Below, piece by piece: positions 44,330 to 53,184 of a DNA stretch of 64,000 bases (the stretch's first letter is position 1; the number at the start of each line of letters is the position of its first letter). The notes under the pieces are model-generated. The model did not search any database and was not told where the DNA came from. It saw nothing but the letters and a program-made list of their open reading frames with translations. Both the position numbers and the translations under genes were made by a program. Source of the DNA: Alcaligenes sp. SDU_A2 (GTDB lineage: Bacteria; Pseudomonadota; Gammaproteobacteria; Burkholderiales; Burkholderiaceae_B); NCBI RefSeq assembly GCF_038237375.1, contig NZ_CP151273.1:2356001-2420000 (forward strand), written 5' to 3'.

Positions 44330-45730
44330 ATGGCCAGTACGCTTGCTATTCTTGTTTCACTGTTGTTGTTGATGTTTCTTGCTTATAGGGGGGTGACGGT
44401 ACTGTTGCTGGCCCCTTTGATGGCGGCGCTGGCCGTGCTGCTGTCGGGCGATGCGGGCTTTTTGCTGCCTATCTATACCTCGACCTTCATGAGCGCGCTC
44501 AGTAATTATGTGCTCCAGTTCCTGCCTATTTTTCTGCTGGGCGCTCTGTTCGGACAGTTGATGGCTGACTCGGGCGCGGCCCACAGCATTGCGCAGTGGA
44601 TTACGCGCAAGCTGGGGCATCGCCACGCCATTGCCACGGTGGTGATTGCCTGCGGCGTGCTGACCTACGGCGGCGTGTCGCTGTTTGTGGTGGCCTTTGC
44701 GATCTACCCCATTGCCAAGAACCTGTTTCAGCAGGCCAATCTCCCCAAGCGGCTGATTCCTGCTTCGATTGCGTTGGGCTCGTTCACGTTTACCATGACC
44801 GCCCTGCCCGGCACGCCCGCCATCCAGAACGCCATCCCCATCCCTTATTACGGCACGAACGTGTTCGCCGCCCCGGGCCTGGGCATTATCGGCGGGCTTG
44901 TCATGGCGTTGGGCGGCTTATGGTGGTTGCAGTCGCGCGCCAACAAGGCCGCGGCCGCCGGTGAAGGTTATGGCGAGCACCTGGAAGACCTGGGCGACAT
45001 TCCGGAGCAAGACCAGCAAGGCTTCAGCCACATGCCGCTGTTCCTGGCTGTACTGCCTCTGCTGCTGGTGATCGGCGTCAATGCCCTGTTCACCTATGGC
45101 ATCTTCCCAGGTACGAACTTTGACTTCCTGGCCGAGCGCTTTCCGCAAGTGACGCCAGCCAAGATCACCGGCCTGTGGGCCTTGATCATTGCGCTGGTGG
45201 TTGCCAATATGGTGTTGATCGTCAGCCGCCTGGGCCATTGGAAGAATCTGCGCGAAAGCATCAACAAAGGCGTGTTCGGCTTTATGCTGCCACTGTTCAA
45301 TACAGCCTCGGAAGTGGGCTATGGCGCGGTTATCGCCAGCCTGACCGGCTTTGTGATCATCCGCGACTTTGTCCTGAATCTGGCTCCCGGCAATCCGCTG
45401 ATCTCCGAAGCCGTGGCCATGACCACGCTGGCTGGCATTACCGGATCTTCTTCTGGCGGCCTGAGCATTGCACTGCAGACACTGGGTTCGGATTACCTGC
45501 ACATGGCTCAACAAGCGGGCATCAGCCCCGAACTGCTGCACCGCGTGGCGGTAATGGCAGCTGGTGGCCTGGACACCCTGCCGCACTGCGGCGCAGTCAT
45601 CACGCTGCTGTCGATCTGCAAGCTGAATCATCGCCAGTCCTACGGCAATATCGCTATCGTAACGATGGCGGTACCGCTGGTTGCGGTAGCGGTCGTCATT
45701 ACGCTGGGCACGCTGTTCGGCAGCTTCTGA
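44330..45730 (+). CDS. GntP-family permease
   Basis: A 466-residue membrane protein with 12 or more helices and the GntP/citrate-like signatures GALFGQLMADSGAAHSIAQWI, YGGVSLFVVAFAIYPIAK, FTMTALPGTPAIQNAIPI and ITGSSSGGLSIAL. Members import gluconate, hydroxy acids or similar anions with protons. No catabolic gene is adjacent, so the substrate is open. GGAG lies about 10 bases before the ATG. Confidence 0.88.
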   Translation: MASTLAILVSLLLLMFLAYRGVTVLLLAPLMAALAVLLSGDAGFLLPIYTSTFMSALSNYVLQFLPIFLLGALFGQLMADSGAAHSIAQWITRKLGHRHAIATVVIACGVLTYGGVSLFVVAFAIYPIAKNLFQQANLPKRLIPASIALGSFTFTMTALPGTPAIQNAIPIPYYGTNVFAAPGLGIIGGLVMALGGLWWLQSRANKAAAAGEGYGEHLEDLGDIPEQDQQGFSHMPLFLAVLPLLLVIGVNALFTYGIFPGTNFDFLAERFPQVTPAKITGLWALIIALVVANMVLIVSRLGHWKNLRESINKGVFGFMLPLFNTASEVGYGAVIASLTGFVIIRDFVLNLAPGNPLISEAVAMTTLAGITGSSSGGLSIALQTLGSDYLHMAQQAGISPELLHRVAVMAAGGLDTLPHCGAVITLLSICKLNHRQSYGNIAIVTMAVPLVAVAVVITLGTLFGSF

Positions 45731-45754
45731 TCTGTACTGCTTAAGTAGCGGCAA

Positions 45755-45823
45755 GCCAGCCGCAAGGCTGGCCCAGACGCTTGATAAACCCCCTGTTTTT
45801 TTAAGCAGCGGGGTTTATTTTTT
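45755..45823 (+). terminator. Double hairpin terminator after the GntP gene
   Basis: GCCAGCC-GCAA-GGCTGGC (45755-45772) is followed by a second stem built on AAACCCC and GGGGTTT (45786-45816) with a trailing run of T residues. The second is a typical intrinsic terminator. Confidence 0.75.
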
Positions 45824-46246
45824 ACCCGCCACTTCACGATAGATAACTTGGCCGAAACAGCCATCAACCGGTGCAACAGATTGGACTGTCAGCAATCCAG
45901 GCCTTCGCAAAGCCTGCCACAGGCTGTGATACTGCTACAGGCTGCGCAACCGAAAACGATGCAGCCAAACCGGCCAGCCACCGAAACCCTTGTCCACGAG
46001 TCGATCAGTAAAAACACCAAGAATCGAAAAGCCGACTGTAACCCACTGTTCTTAATGAACAAAAATGGATGATAACAAAATCAATATAATCATTATCATT
46101 CAAATCGAATCCATTCTCCGTCACTATCCTAACAACTTGATCCTTACAAGGTTAGTGAACTAATCGAATCAGGCTGAGTCAAGCTGCCCAACGGAAAACA
46201 ACGGGTTGGCAAGGCTCCATACAACTACAACGATTCGGAGACACGC
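45824..46246. other. Intergenic remnant region with a Fur box
   Basis: 423 bp without a credible gene. It contains the Fur box at 46079-46097, an imperfect hairpin around 46128-46154 and two AATCGAATC direct repeats (near 46103 and 46161). It appears to be the promoter side of a lost iron-regulated gene. Confidence 0.45.
46079..46097. promoter_or_regulatory. Strong candidate Fur box without an intact target
   Basis: The right 12 bases (ATAATCATTATC) match the Fur consensus perfectly and the full 19 bases match at 15 positions. Downstream there is only a 12-codon frame and a truncated dehydrogenase. Confidence 0.65.
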
Positions 46247-46282
46247 ATGCAATTTGGCCACCAACCCTACCCTCGGATCTGA
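46247..46282 (+). pseudogene. Start of a lost gene, truncated after 11 codons
   Basis: GGAG stands six bases before ATG 46247, which encodes only MQFGHQPYPRI before a TGA. With the Fur box upstream and a headless gene downstream, this looks like the 5' end left by a deletion. Confidence 0.4.
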
Positions 46283-46801
46283 CAAGTCCCCTCTCCAGGC
46301 AGCTCTGTGCGGCGCAACATCTCCTACCCGCCCGTGTCGCGACGACGCGGCGGCTATCTGTATTACTCGGCCGTCGGGGTGCTGACCGAGGTGCAAGTCG
46401 ACCGCAAGAGCGGCGAACAAACGCTGCTATCCGCGCACACCTGGGTAGACTGCGGCGCGCCCATTGTGCCGCAACTGGTCATGAGTCAGGCCGAAGGTGG
46501 ACTGGCCATGGGCCTGGGGCAAGCCTGGTATGAAGACATGCCGCTGTACGAGGGAGGCCCCGGCGACGGAACCTGGAACTTTCATCGCTACCGCCTGCCG
46601 CGTGCCAAGGATGTGGCGGTCTGGAATACCCGCTTTGAGCTGTTGGAGCCCCTGTCCGAAACCGATGCCCCCAAGGGCATTGCTGAAGTGGTCATGATCC
46701 CGATTATTGCTTCCGCCGTCAGCGGCGTAAATCACGCCACCGGGCAATTCTTTCGTGAACTGCCCGTGACCGCCGAAAAAATCAAGGAGCGTCTGGCATG
46801 A
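46283..46801 (+). pseudogene. C-terminal remnant of a molybdopterin-binding dehydrogenase subunit
   Basis: The open frame (GTG 46307 onward, about 164 residues) matches only the last part of xanthine dehydrogenase/isoquinoline oxidoreductase-type large subunits: EVQVDRKSGEQTLLSAHTWVDCGAPIVPQLVMSQAEGGLAMGLGQA and the DAPKGIAEVVMIPIIASAV segment. Several hundred N-terminal residues, including most cofactor-binding motifs, are absent and the upstream DNA is unrelated. Its stop overlaps the ATG of the 2Fe-2S subunit, the normal arrangement, so the 3' part of the operon is preserved. A functional protein is unlikely. Confidence 0.8.
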
Positions 46802-47340
46802 GCAAGCCAAACAAAAAACTGCGCCTGAACATCAACCGGGTAGACCTGCAAGCGATGGAAGTCAGCCAGGATCTGCCTATGATCGACTTTCTGCACGAAT
46901 ACGCCGGCTTGACCGGCACACACCTGGGCTGCGGGATGGGTATTTGCCACGCCTGTGTGGTAATCGTCGACCACCCGGCCGGGCGCAGCGAAGAAATACA
47001 GACCTGTATCACGCCGGCCAGCTACTTTGAAGGCAAAAAAGTACGAACCATCGAAGCGCACGCCCGGCGCGACGATCAGGACAAGGTCACCGAACTGCAT
47101 CCAGTGCAGCAGGCCTTTCTGGAGCATTTTGCCTTCCAGTGCGGCTACTGTACGCCGGGCTTTGTCAACGCCGGTATCGTGCTGTATGGAGCATTGCAGA
47201 AAAAACCCGTTGCGCGTGAACAGGTCGAAACCAAGGTGGCAGAAGGCCTGCAGAATCACATCTGCCGCTGCACGGGCTATGTCCGCTACCATCAGGCCAT
47301 GAGAGACTTGATTCTGACCACACCGGGCCTGGTCAGCTAG
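46798..47340 (+). CDS. 2Fe-2S subunit of a molybdenum hydroxylase
   Basis: A 180-residue protein with the plant-type ferredoxin motif (GCGMGICHACVV, then a later TC) and the C-terminal four-helix 2Fe-2S domain (CGYCTPGFVNAG and CRCTGYV). Such subunits pass electrons from a molybdopterin subunit in aldehyde oxidase, isoquinoline oxidoreductase and related enzymes. The gene appears intact, but its large-subunit partner next to it is truncated, so it may be orphaned. Confidence 0.9.
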   Translation: MSKPNKKLRLNINRVDLQAMEVSQDLPMIDFLHEYAGLTGTHLGCGMGICHACVVIVDHPAGRSEEIQTCITPASYFEGKKVRTIEAHARRDDQDKVTELHPVQQAFLEHFAFQCGYCTPGFVNAGIVLYGALQKKPVAREQVETKVAEGLQNHICRCTGYVRYHQAMRDLILTTPGLVS

Positions 47341-47446
47341 GCGTTCTGCCGGGGACGGCCGGCGGCCTGCCCCGGCGCGATGCGCTTTGGCCATGCTACG
47401 ATCAAGACGCTATCATTTGTCTTTATCGTTGATCAAGGAGCACACC

Positions 47447-47719
47447 ATGAACAACACCTACTCTCTGACCGAGCTGGGCCGTGAGGCTGTTCGCCAATTC
47501 GTGCTGGATCGTGGTCTGCCTGATTTGAATCTGGATGCCTATTACGCCGCCGCCGAAGTAGAAGCCGATAACTTCAACCAAGACGGAAGCCAGCGCGGCC
47601 AGATCGAAATTGCACCGCCTTGCAGCAAAGACGGGCTTATCCATACCCTGCTGCTGGAAAAACACTGGTTCAGCGCCCAGCCCGTTCTAGACGTTCCCGA
47701 CGAAGACCCTTTATTCTGA
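47447..47719 (+). CDS. Hypothetical 90-residue protein
   Basis: A small acidic soluble protein starting MNNTYSLTELGREAVRQFV, with no recognised domain or signal. AAGGAG seven bases before the ATG and normal codon use support a real gene. It lies alone between the 2Fe-2S gene and a convergent Bug gene. Confidence 0.6.
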   Translation: MNNTYSLTELGREAVRQFVLDRGLPDLNLDAYYAAAEVEADNFNQDGSQRGQIEIAPPCSKDGLIHTLLLEKHWFSAQPVLDVPDEDPLF

Positions 47720-47768
47720 AGCACGCGCCCGTTCCAGCACGGGCGCTCCTTCTGGCTGGCCTGGCATG

Positions 47769-48773
47769 CTAATCGACCTGCAGGCCCATCGTGCCGGCCA
47801 GTCGCCCAAAGCGATCTATATCTCCCCACACCCTGTCCCGAAACCCCTGCACGCTTGCCTGGGCATCCGGTGCCTGGGGCGTATAGCCCAGGGCCAGTAG
47901 CTCTTGTTGCAATGCCGGCTCGGCCACGGCCTGTTGCACCGCATTATTCAGGCGCTGCAACACGGCTGGCGGCGTGTGGGACGGTGCCAATAAACCATGC
48001 CACTGATCCAGCTCGAACGGCTGGCCCAGGATCTGCGCCACGGTCGGCACCTGGGGCAAAACAGGACTACGCTGGGGCGACGTCACCGCCAAAGCACGCA
48101 AATGTCCGGATGCGATCAGCGCCGAGGCGCTGGACAGAGTGACAATGCCCACCGGCACTTGGCCAGCCGCCACATCGTTCAAAGCCGGACCACAGCCCCG
48201 ATACGGAATATGCAACAAAGAAACGCCGCTGACCTGGTGCAGCATTTCTGCGGTCAGATGCTGGGGCGTACCATTGCCACAAGATGCAAAAGCCAACGCC
48301 GGTTCCGAGCGCACCTGCAAGACCTGCTGCAAGGACGCAATGTCCGAATCGGCAGCGGTCACCACCACAGAAGGCACAAAGCCCACATTGGCCACCGGCG
48401 CAAGATCCCCCTTGGGGTCAAAACCCAGATCGCGGTAAACGCCGGGGTTAATGGCGAAAGAGCTATTGGCCATCAGCAAGGTATGGCCATCGGCCCGCGC
48501 ATACGCCACGGCACGCGCACCGATATTGCCGCTGGCCCCTGGCCGGTTATCGACAATAACAGCCTGCCCCAGGCTTTTGTGCAGCCGTTCGCCCAACTTG
48601 CGGGCCAACAGATCGGTACCTCCCCCTGGGGGAAATGTGACAATAATCGTGATCGGGCGGCTGGGATAAGCCTGCGCCTGCGCAGCAGTGGTGCCATTGA
48701 CAGGTCCGGACAGTGCCAACGAAGCGGCCAGCGCCGCACCCACCAGGGTGCAACGCTTTAAGAACAACAACAT
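47769..48773 (-). CDS. Bug-type (TctC) periplasmic solute-binding protein
   Basis: A 334-residue exported protein with a signal peptide ending AQAQA and family signatures YPSRPITIIVTFPPGGGTDLLARKLG, VIVDNRPGASGNIGA and LPQVPTVAQ. It follows nadC by 28 bases on the same strand. A shared transcript is likely and would suggest uptake of a pyridine carboxylate such as nicotinate or quinolinate, though that is inference. ATG 48773 is preferred over an upstream GTG. Confidence 0.88.
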   Translation of the reverse strand: MLLFLKRCTLVGAALAASLALSGPVNGTTAAQAQAYPSRPITIIVTFPPGGGTDLLARKLGERLHKSLGQAVIVDNRPGASGNIGARAVAYARADGHTLLMANSSFAINPGVYRDLGFDPKGDLAPVANVGFVPSVVVTAADSDIASLQQVLQVRSEPALAFASCGNGTPQHLTAEMLHQVSGVSLLHIPYRGCGPALNDVAAGQVPVGIVTLSSASALIASGHLRALAVTSPQRSPVLPQVPTVAQILGQPFELDQWHGLLAPSHTPPAVLQRLNNAVQQAVAEPALQQELLALGYTPQAPDAQASVQGFRDRVWGDIDRFGRLAGTMGLQVD

Positions 48774-48801
48774 AAAGCTTCCAGTCACAGTCTTGGCCGG
48801 T

Positions 48802-49701
48802 TCAGGCGTCCAGGCCTATATCCAGCACCCGGGCGCTATGAGTAATCCAACCCACCGCAATCCGGTCCACGCCGCAACGCGCAATCTGCACAGCGGTCTC
48901 CGGCGTGATGCGCCCGGAGGCTTCAGTCTTGGCCCGGCCCGCCACACGGGCGACAGCCAGCTTCAAGGTGTCGGTGTCCATATTGTCCAGCAAGATACTG
49001 TCCACCCCCAATGCCAGCACTTCGTCCAATTGCTCCAAGGTATCCACCTCGACCTCGATGCAGACCAGATGACCGATATAGGCACGGGCCGCCTGGACAG
49101 CCGCGCGCACGCCGCCTGCCACGGCAATGTGGTTATCCTTGATCAGCACGGCGTCGTCCAGACCAAACCGGTGATTGCTTCCGCCGCCCACTCGCACCGC
49201 ATATTTTTGCAGGGCACGCATGCCGGGCATAGTTTTGCGCGTGCAGGTGACTTTGGTGCCGTATGGAGCAATGGCCCGAGCAATCGATGCCGTGGCCGAG
49301 GCCACACCGCTTAAATGCCCCAGAAAATTCAAGGCACACCGCTCGGCGGTCAGCATGGCGCGGGCCGACCCACTGATGACAGCGATTTCGGCACCGGGCA
49401 CCAGATCATCGCCATCTTGCAGCTTCGCCTCGAAACGCAATTCCGGGTCCAACAGCTTGAAGGCAATACGCGCCAGGTCCAGGCCTGCCAACACACCCTG
49501 TTCGCGGGCCACCAGCCGGGTCTGGGTACGTGCCTCTGGCGAGACAATGGCATCGGTGGTCAGGTCGCCCGCACGGCCCAGGTCTTCCTGCAAGGCCGCA
49601 CGTACCAGGGGTTCCAGAATGACATCAGGCAAGGGGGGCACCCGGCCTGTCGCGGTCGTCGCCACCTGTCCGGCAGGCTGGTTGATTTCTTTTATGCTCA
49701 T
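48802..49701 (-). CDS. nadC: Nicotinate-nucleotide pyrophosphorylase (quinolinate phosphoribosyltransferase)
   Basis: A 299-residue enzyme converting quinolinate and PRPP to nicotinate mononucleotide in de novo NAD synthesis. The key segments are EDLGRAGDLTTDAI, CTRKTMPGMRALQKYAVRVGGGSNHRFGLDDAVLIKDNH and VDSILLDNMD. The ATG at 49701 is chosen because the frame upstream is promoter DNA. It is preceded by a promoter with an inverted repeat and by the nrtR gene, which strongly suggests NrtR control. nadA and nadB are not in the window. Confidence 0.94.
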   Translation of the reverse strand: MSIKEINQPAGQVATTATGRVPPLPDVILEPLVRAALQEDLGRAGDLTTDAIVSPEARTQTRLVAREQGVLAGLDLARIAFKLLDPELRFEAKLQDGDDLVPGAEIAVISGSARAMLTAERCALNFLGHLSGVASATASIARAIAPYGTKVTCTRKTMPGMRALQKYAVRVGGGSNHRFGLDDAVLIKDNHIAVAGGVRAAVQAARAYIGHLVCIEVEVDTLEQLDEVLALGVDSILLDNMDTDTLKLAVARVAGRAKTEASGRITPETAVQIARCGVDRIAVGWITHSARVLDIGLDA

Positions 49702-49748
49702 TTTGAGTATTTGATGATATAAAAAATAAGGCCTGTTGGCATTGCAGC

Positions 49749-49779
49749 TTATGCTAGTCCTGAGCATAAACGGTGTCAA
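49749..49779 (-). promoter_or_regulatory. nadC promoter overlapped by a candidate NrtR operator
   Basis: Minus strand: -35 TTGACA (49779-49774), a 17-base spacer and -10 TAGCAT (49756-49751). A 21-bp inverted repeat TTATGCT-N7-AGCATAA (49769-49749) covers the -10 element and most of the spacer. NrtR boxes are 21-bp palindromes in the same kind of place, so repression by the adjacent NrtR is likely. Confidence 0.65.
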
Positions 49780-49803
49780 GCCACAGACCCCGGCTTCTTT
49801 TAC

Positions 49804-50751
49804 CTATCGGGCCTGTTTAGCCAAGGGCAGCTTGCTGCCCGAGATGGCGCGCTCCAGCAAAACATCGCCACGAAAGCGGAACAACTTGGCGGGACGGCCC
49901 GAACCTCCAAGGCTAATGCCCCCCGTCTCCTCGACCAAGGCCTGCTGCTCGATAATCAGCCGTCGGAAATTCTGCTTATGCAGTCCTCGTCCGGCCAGCG
50001 CCTCCACGGCCTGCTGCAATTGCAATAGGGTAAATTCTGGCGGCATCAACTCAAATACCACAGGCCTGTACTTGATCTTGGCCCGCAAGCGCGCCAAACC
50101 GGTCGCCAGAATACGGCGATGATCGTGCATCATGGGCAAGCCCAGGCGGTTCTCCTGCCCCACGGCATCCGGGCGCGGTTCGCGTCGTCGACGCGCTTCG
50201 GGCAATAAGCCTGCCTCGTACAACAACTCGTAGCGCTGCAGGACAAAGTCCTCGTTCCAGGTCGCCCCCTCCAGACCAAAGCTATACAGCACCCGTTGAC
50301 GGCGCATGGCCTCAAGCTCAGGCTCTTGCGCGCACCACTGCGCCAAGGCAGGCCCTATGACTTGCCGGATCAACTCGGGCGCGCCCTGCCGCCAGTCTTC
50401 CCAAGGAAAGTAGCGATAACAGTCCTGCCAGATCACCTGGGCCACATCCGGACGCCCGACCTCCCGGGTCAAACCGACATAGCTGACCGATACCACGCGC
50501 GCGCCGTGGGCGTCGAAACGATCGCGGTCGGCAAAGGTATACAACTGTTCTACATACCCCACAGGATGATGCGTCTGCGCCTCTACCCAATCACGCAGGC
50601 CTGTCTGCAAAGAGCGATGCGTCTGCTGAAACGGCCCCGCCGGCAAGGCCTGACCCGCATCGGTGGTCAGCACGCGCGGCTCGCCATCGGTGACGGCCAC
50701 CAGCACAGCCACCAATTCGGCGCTGACTACGGGTTCCTGCAGTTCGATCAC
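49804..50751 (-). CDS. nrtR: NrtR-family Nudix-related regulator of NAD metabolism
   Basis: A 315-residue protein with an N-terminal Nudix-like domain (LVAVLVAVTDGEPRVLTTDAGQALPAGPF to about residue 150) and a C-terminal winged helix (FELMPPEFTLLQLQQAVEALAGRGLHKQNFRRLI, then GRPAKLFRFR). NrtR proteins bind ADP-ribose and repress NAD synthesis and salvage genes. The Nudix box appears degenerate, as usual for a regulator. The GTG at 50751 has AAGGAG six bases upstream. It is encoded just before nadC on the same strand. Confidence 0.87.
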   Translation of the reverse strand: MIELQEPVVSAELVAVLVAVTDGEPRVLTTDAGQALPAGPFQQTHRSLQTGLRDWVEAQTHHPVGYVEQLYTFADRDRFDAHGARVVSVSYVGLTREVGRPDVAQVIWQDCYRYFPWEDWRQGAPELIRQVIGPALAQWCAQEPELEAMRRQRVLYSFGLEGATWNEDFVLQRYELLYEAGLLPEARRRREPRPDAVGQENRLGLPMMHDHRRILATGLARLRAKIKYRPVVFELMPPEFTLLQLQQAVEALAGRGLHKQNFRRLIIEQQALVEETGGISLGGSGRPAKLFRFRGDVLLERAISGSKLPLAKQAR

Positions 50752-51155
50752 AAGCTCTCCTTGAAAAGATCCCTGTACACAGACGAGGTGGCCGAATTAT
50801 AAACGCTGCCCCCGATACGCCGCAGCGCCCCCCTGTCTCTTGCCGTACAAAAGGGCAAATAAATAAGCCATCAAATAATCGCGCCAAAAAAATAGAGACC
50901 TAAAGAAAAAAAATGTCTATCCGTAAAGGCGATAAACCGTATCGTTCAAGCCTTATGTCAGCCCAAGTCGTCGGTCAGACACCGGATATGCGCCTAGATT
51001 CCCCCTTTGCACACGTCAGCCATTGGCAAAAATAGAGGGATTTGCTTGGTTCAAGGTCATATTCTGAAAAGACTTGCCGTGCATGCGTCTTCGGACGGTT
51101 CTTTCCGGCTCGCCTGACCCCGAGCGCCACTTCTTGTGTCCCTGCAGGATGACGA
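50752..51155. other. Divergent intergenic region between nrtR and the first chemoreceptor
   Basis: 404 bp, AT-rich in the middle. A TATAAT hexamer on the minus strand (50801-50796) may be the nrtR -10. Near 50927 a GGCGATAA sequence resembles the -10 of flagellar sigma-28 promoters, but no TAAA lies at the right distance. No RNA gene seen. Confidence 0.4.
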
Positions 51156-52886
51156 ATGCGTAAGAATTTCCCTATTACCCAGGACGAGGTACGTGTCCGG
51201 GCAGATCAGTATCTGATTTCCAAGACCGACCTGAAAGGCCGCATTACGTATGCCAATGCCGCCTTTGTCGCCATCAGCGGATTCTCGCGAGAAGAACTGA
51301 TCGGCAAGGCGCACAATATCGTGCGCCATCCCGACATGCCGCCCGAGGCCTTCCAGGACCTGTGGGACACTCTGCAAAAAGAACGTCCCTGGATGGGCGT
51401 GGTCAAGAACCGGCGCAAGGACGGCGGCTTTTACTGGGTTTACGCCATGGCCGTGCCCATCTACGAACATGGCACGGTTACCGGCTACGCCTCGGTGCGG
51501 GTACAACCCACCCAAGAGCAGATTACCGAAGCCGATCAGTTCTATCGTGCCGTAAACGAAGGCCGTGCCCAAGGCTATCGGGTCTTTGAAGGGCGTAAAG
51601 TCCCCACCGGGTGGCGACGCGGCTTGCAACTGCTGCGCAAGCCCTTCAGCAATTCTTTGCGCGCCAGTTTGTTTCGCATGGGCACGCTGGCCTTGGCGAC
51701 AACAGGTGCAGCCCTGTATTTCGCCCTGACCGGCGGCGTGCCCCAGGGCTCAGGCATCTGGCTGACCGGCGTGCTGTGCCTGGCCAGCGCCGCCATGATG
51801 GGCTATGGCTGGCTGATTGCCCAGCGCGTCATCCGCCCACTGGATCAGGCCTCCCTGATCGCCCAGCAGATCGCCACCGGCAATCTGCAACTGGATATCG
51901 ACATCAGCTCCAGTGAAGGCAACTCGGAAATCGGGCAACTGTACTTTTGCCTGGATCTGATGCGCAAAAGCCTGGTGGGCATCGCCAGCGATGCGCGCCA
52001 CGGCATCGACGCCTCTATTCACGCCGCCCGCATCCTGGAGGTCAACAACACCAATCTGGCCGCCCGCACCGAAGACCAGGCCGCTTCTCTGCAAGAGACG
52101 GCCGCCAGCATGGAAGAACTGACCGTGACCGTGCGCCAGAATGCGGACAACGCCAATCAGGCCAGCCAGCTGGCGGATGCCAGCATGCAGATCGCGCAGC
52201 GCGGCGGTGCCGTGGTCAACGAAGTCGTAGAAACCATGCAAGGCATCCATGACAGCTCGCGGCGCATCGGCGATATTGTGACCGTCATCGAAGGGATTGC
52301 TTTCCAGACCAATATCCTGGCGCTGAATGCCGCTGTCGAATCGGCCCGCGCCGGCGAAGCCGGACGCGGCTTTGCCGTCGTAGCCGGCGAAGTACGCAGC
52401 CTGGCGCAGAAAAGCTCGCAAGCGGCCGGCGAAATCAAGACGCTGATCGATGAATCGGTAGGACGCATGGCCAAAGGGGCCGAGCAAGCCTCCCGAGCCG
52501 GCGACACCATGGGCGATGTCGTGGACTCGGTCAAGCGCGTCACCGACATCATCGGCGAAATCTCGACCGCCTCCATCGAGCAGGCCAGCGGCCTGGACCA
52601 GATCAATCAAGCCATGGCCAAGATGGACGGCGTAACGCAACAAAACGCCGCTCTGGTTCAGGACCTGGGCAACACCATGAGCGATCTGGCCCAGGAAGCC
52701 TCCGAACTGGCCGACGCCATCAAAGCCCTTAACACCGGCTCGGACAGCAAAGCCGGGGCTGCACCCGCTGTGGCTCAACTGGCCCATGCCAACACGCCCC
52801 AGGTGCTGTCTTATCAGCCCTCGCCTGCGGCTAATATGAGCAGCGCACGTACCGCCTCTACACGCCTGAATGCCGTTCGTCGTTAA
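51156..52886 (+). CDS. Aer-like methyl-accepting chemotaxis protein (PAS sensor)
   Basis: A 576-residue chemoreceptor. The N-terminal PAS domain (ISKTDLKGRITYANAAFVAISGFSREELIG, with NRRKDGGFYWVYA) is of the Aer type and should sense redox or oxygen from the cytoplasm. Two membrane helices follow (about residues 170-220) with a very short outer loop, then a HAMP-like segment. The signalling hairpin tip (IAFQTNILALNAAVESARAGEAGRGFAVVAGEVRSLAQKS) comes next. There is no periplasmic sensor. A near-identical architecture is encoded 300 bases downstream. Confidence 0.92.
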   Translation: MRKNFPITQDEVRVRADQYLISKTDLKGRITYANAAFVAISGFSREELIGKAHNIVRHPDMPPEAFQDLWDTLQKERPWMGVVKNRRKDGGFYWVYAMAVPIYEHGTVTGYASVRVQPTQEQITEADQFYRAVNEGRAQGYRVFEGRKVPTGWRRGLQLLRKPFSNSLRASLFRMGTLALATTGAALYFALTGGVPQGSGIWLTGVLCLASAAMMGYGWLIAQRVIRPLDQASLIAQQIATGNLQLDIDISSSEGNSEIGQLYFCLDLMRKSLVGIASDARHGIDASIHAARILEVNNTNLAARTEDQAASLQETAASMEELTVTVRQNADNANQASQLADASMQIAQRGGAVVNEVVETMQGIHDSSRRIGDIVTVIEGIAFQTNILALNAAVESARAGEAGRGFAVVAGEVRSLAQKSSQAAGEIKTLIDESVGRMAKGAEQASRAGDTMGDVVDSVKRVTDIIGEISTASIEQASGLDQINQAMAKMDGVTQQNAALVQDLGNTMSDLAQEASELADAIKALNTGSDSKAGAAPAVAQLAHANTPQVLSYQPSPAANMSSARTASTRLNAVRR

Positions 52887-52905
52887 TCATTAAGTCACGA
52901 CACCT

Positions 52906-52936
52906 GGATCGGGAGTCGAACTCCGAATCCCGATCC
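52906..52936 (+). terminator. Hairpin after the first chemoreceptor gene
   Basis: GGATCGGGA (52906-52914) pairs perfectly with TCCCGATCC (52928-52936). The tail is only weakly T-rich, so it is a probable terminator. Confidence 0.6.
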
Positions 52937-53184
52937 TGTAAAACCTGACAGCTAGACAAAACAAAAAAAGACCGAAACAAAATAAAAAAATAACGGCACA
53001 TTAAAAAATAAAATAAATAAATCAAGCCGCTAAGATAAATCCCAGCGAATTAAAAATAAACATGGAAAGCCATAGGCCTAGGATACATATTGATTCTATG
53101 GTTAACACTATGCAATATTTCATGTTAGATCAGTAACATAACGGGTTGCGCTTCCTGTTCGCTTATCCCTCTATAGGCCTGATC

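Noticed and set aside
50900-50940. Possible sigma-28 flagellar promoter before the first chemoreceptor
   Set aside because: A GGCGATAA -10-like sequence exists but the TAAA -35 element is not at the required spacing.
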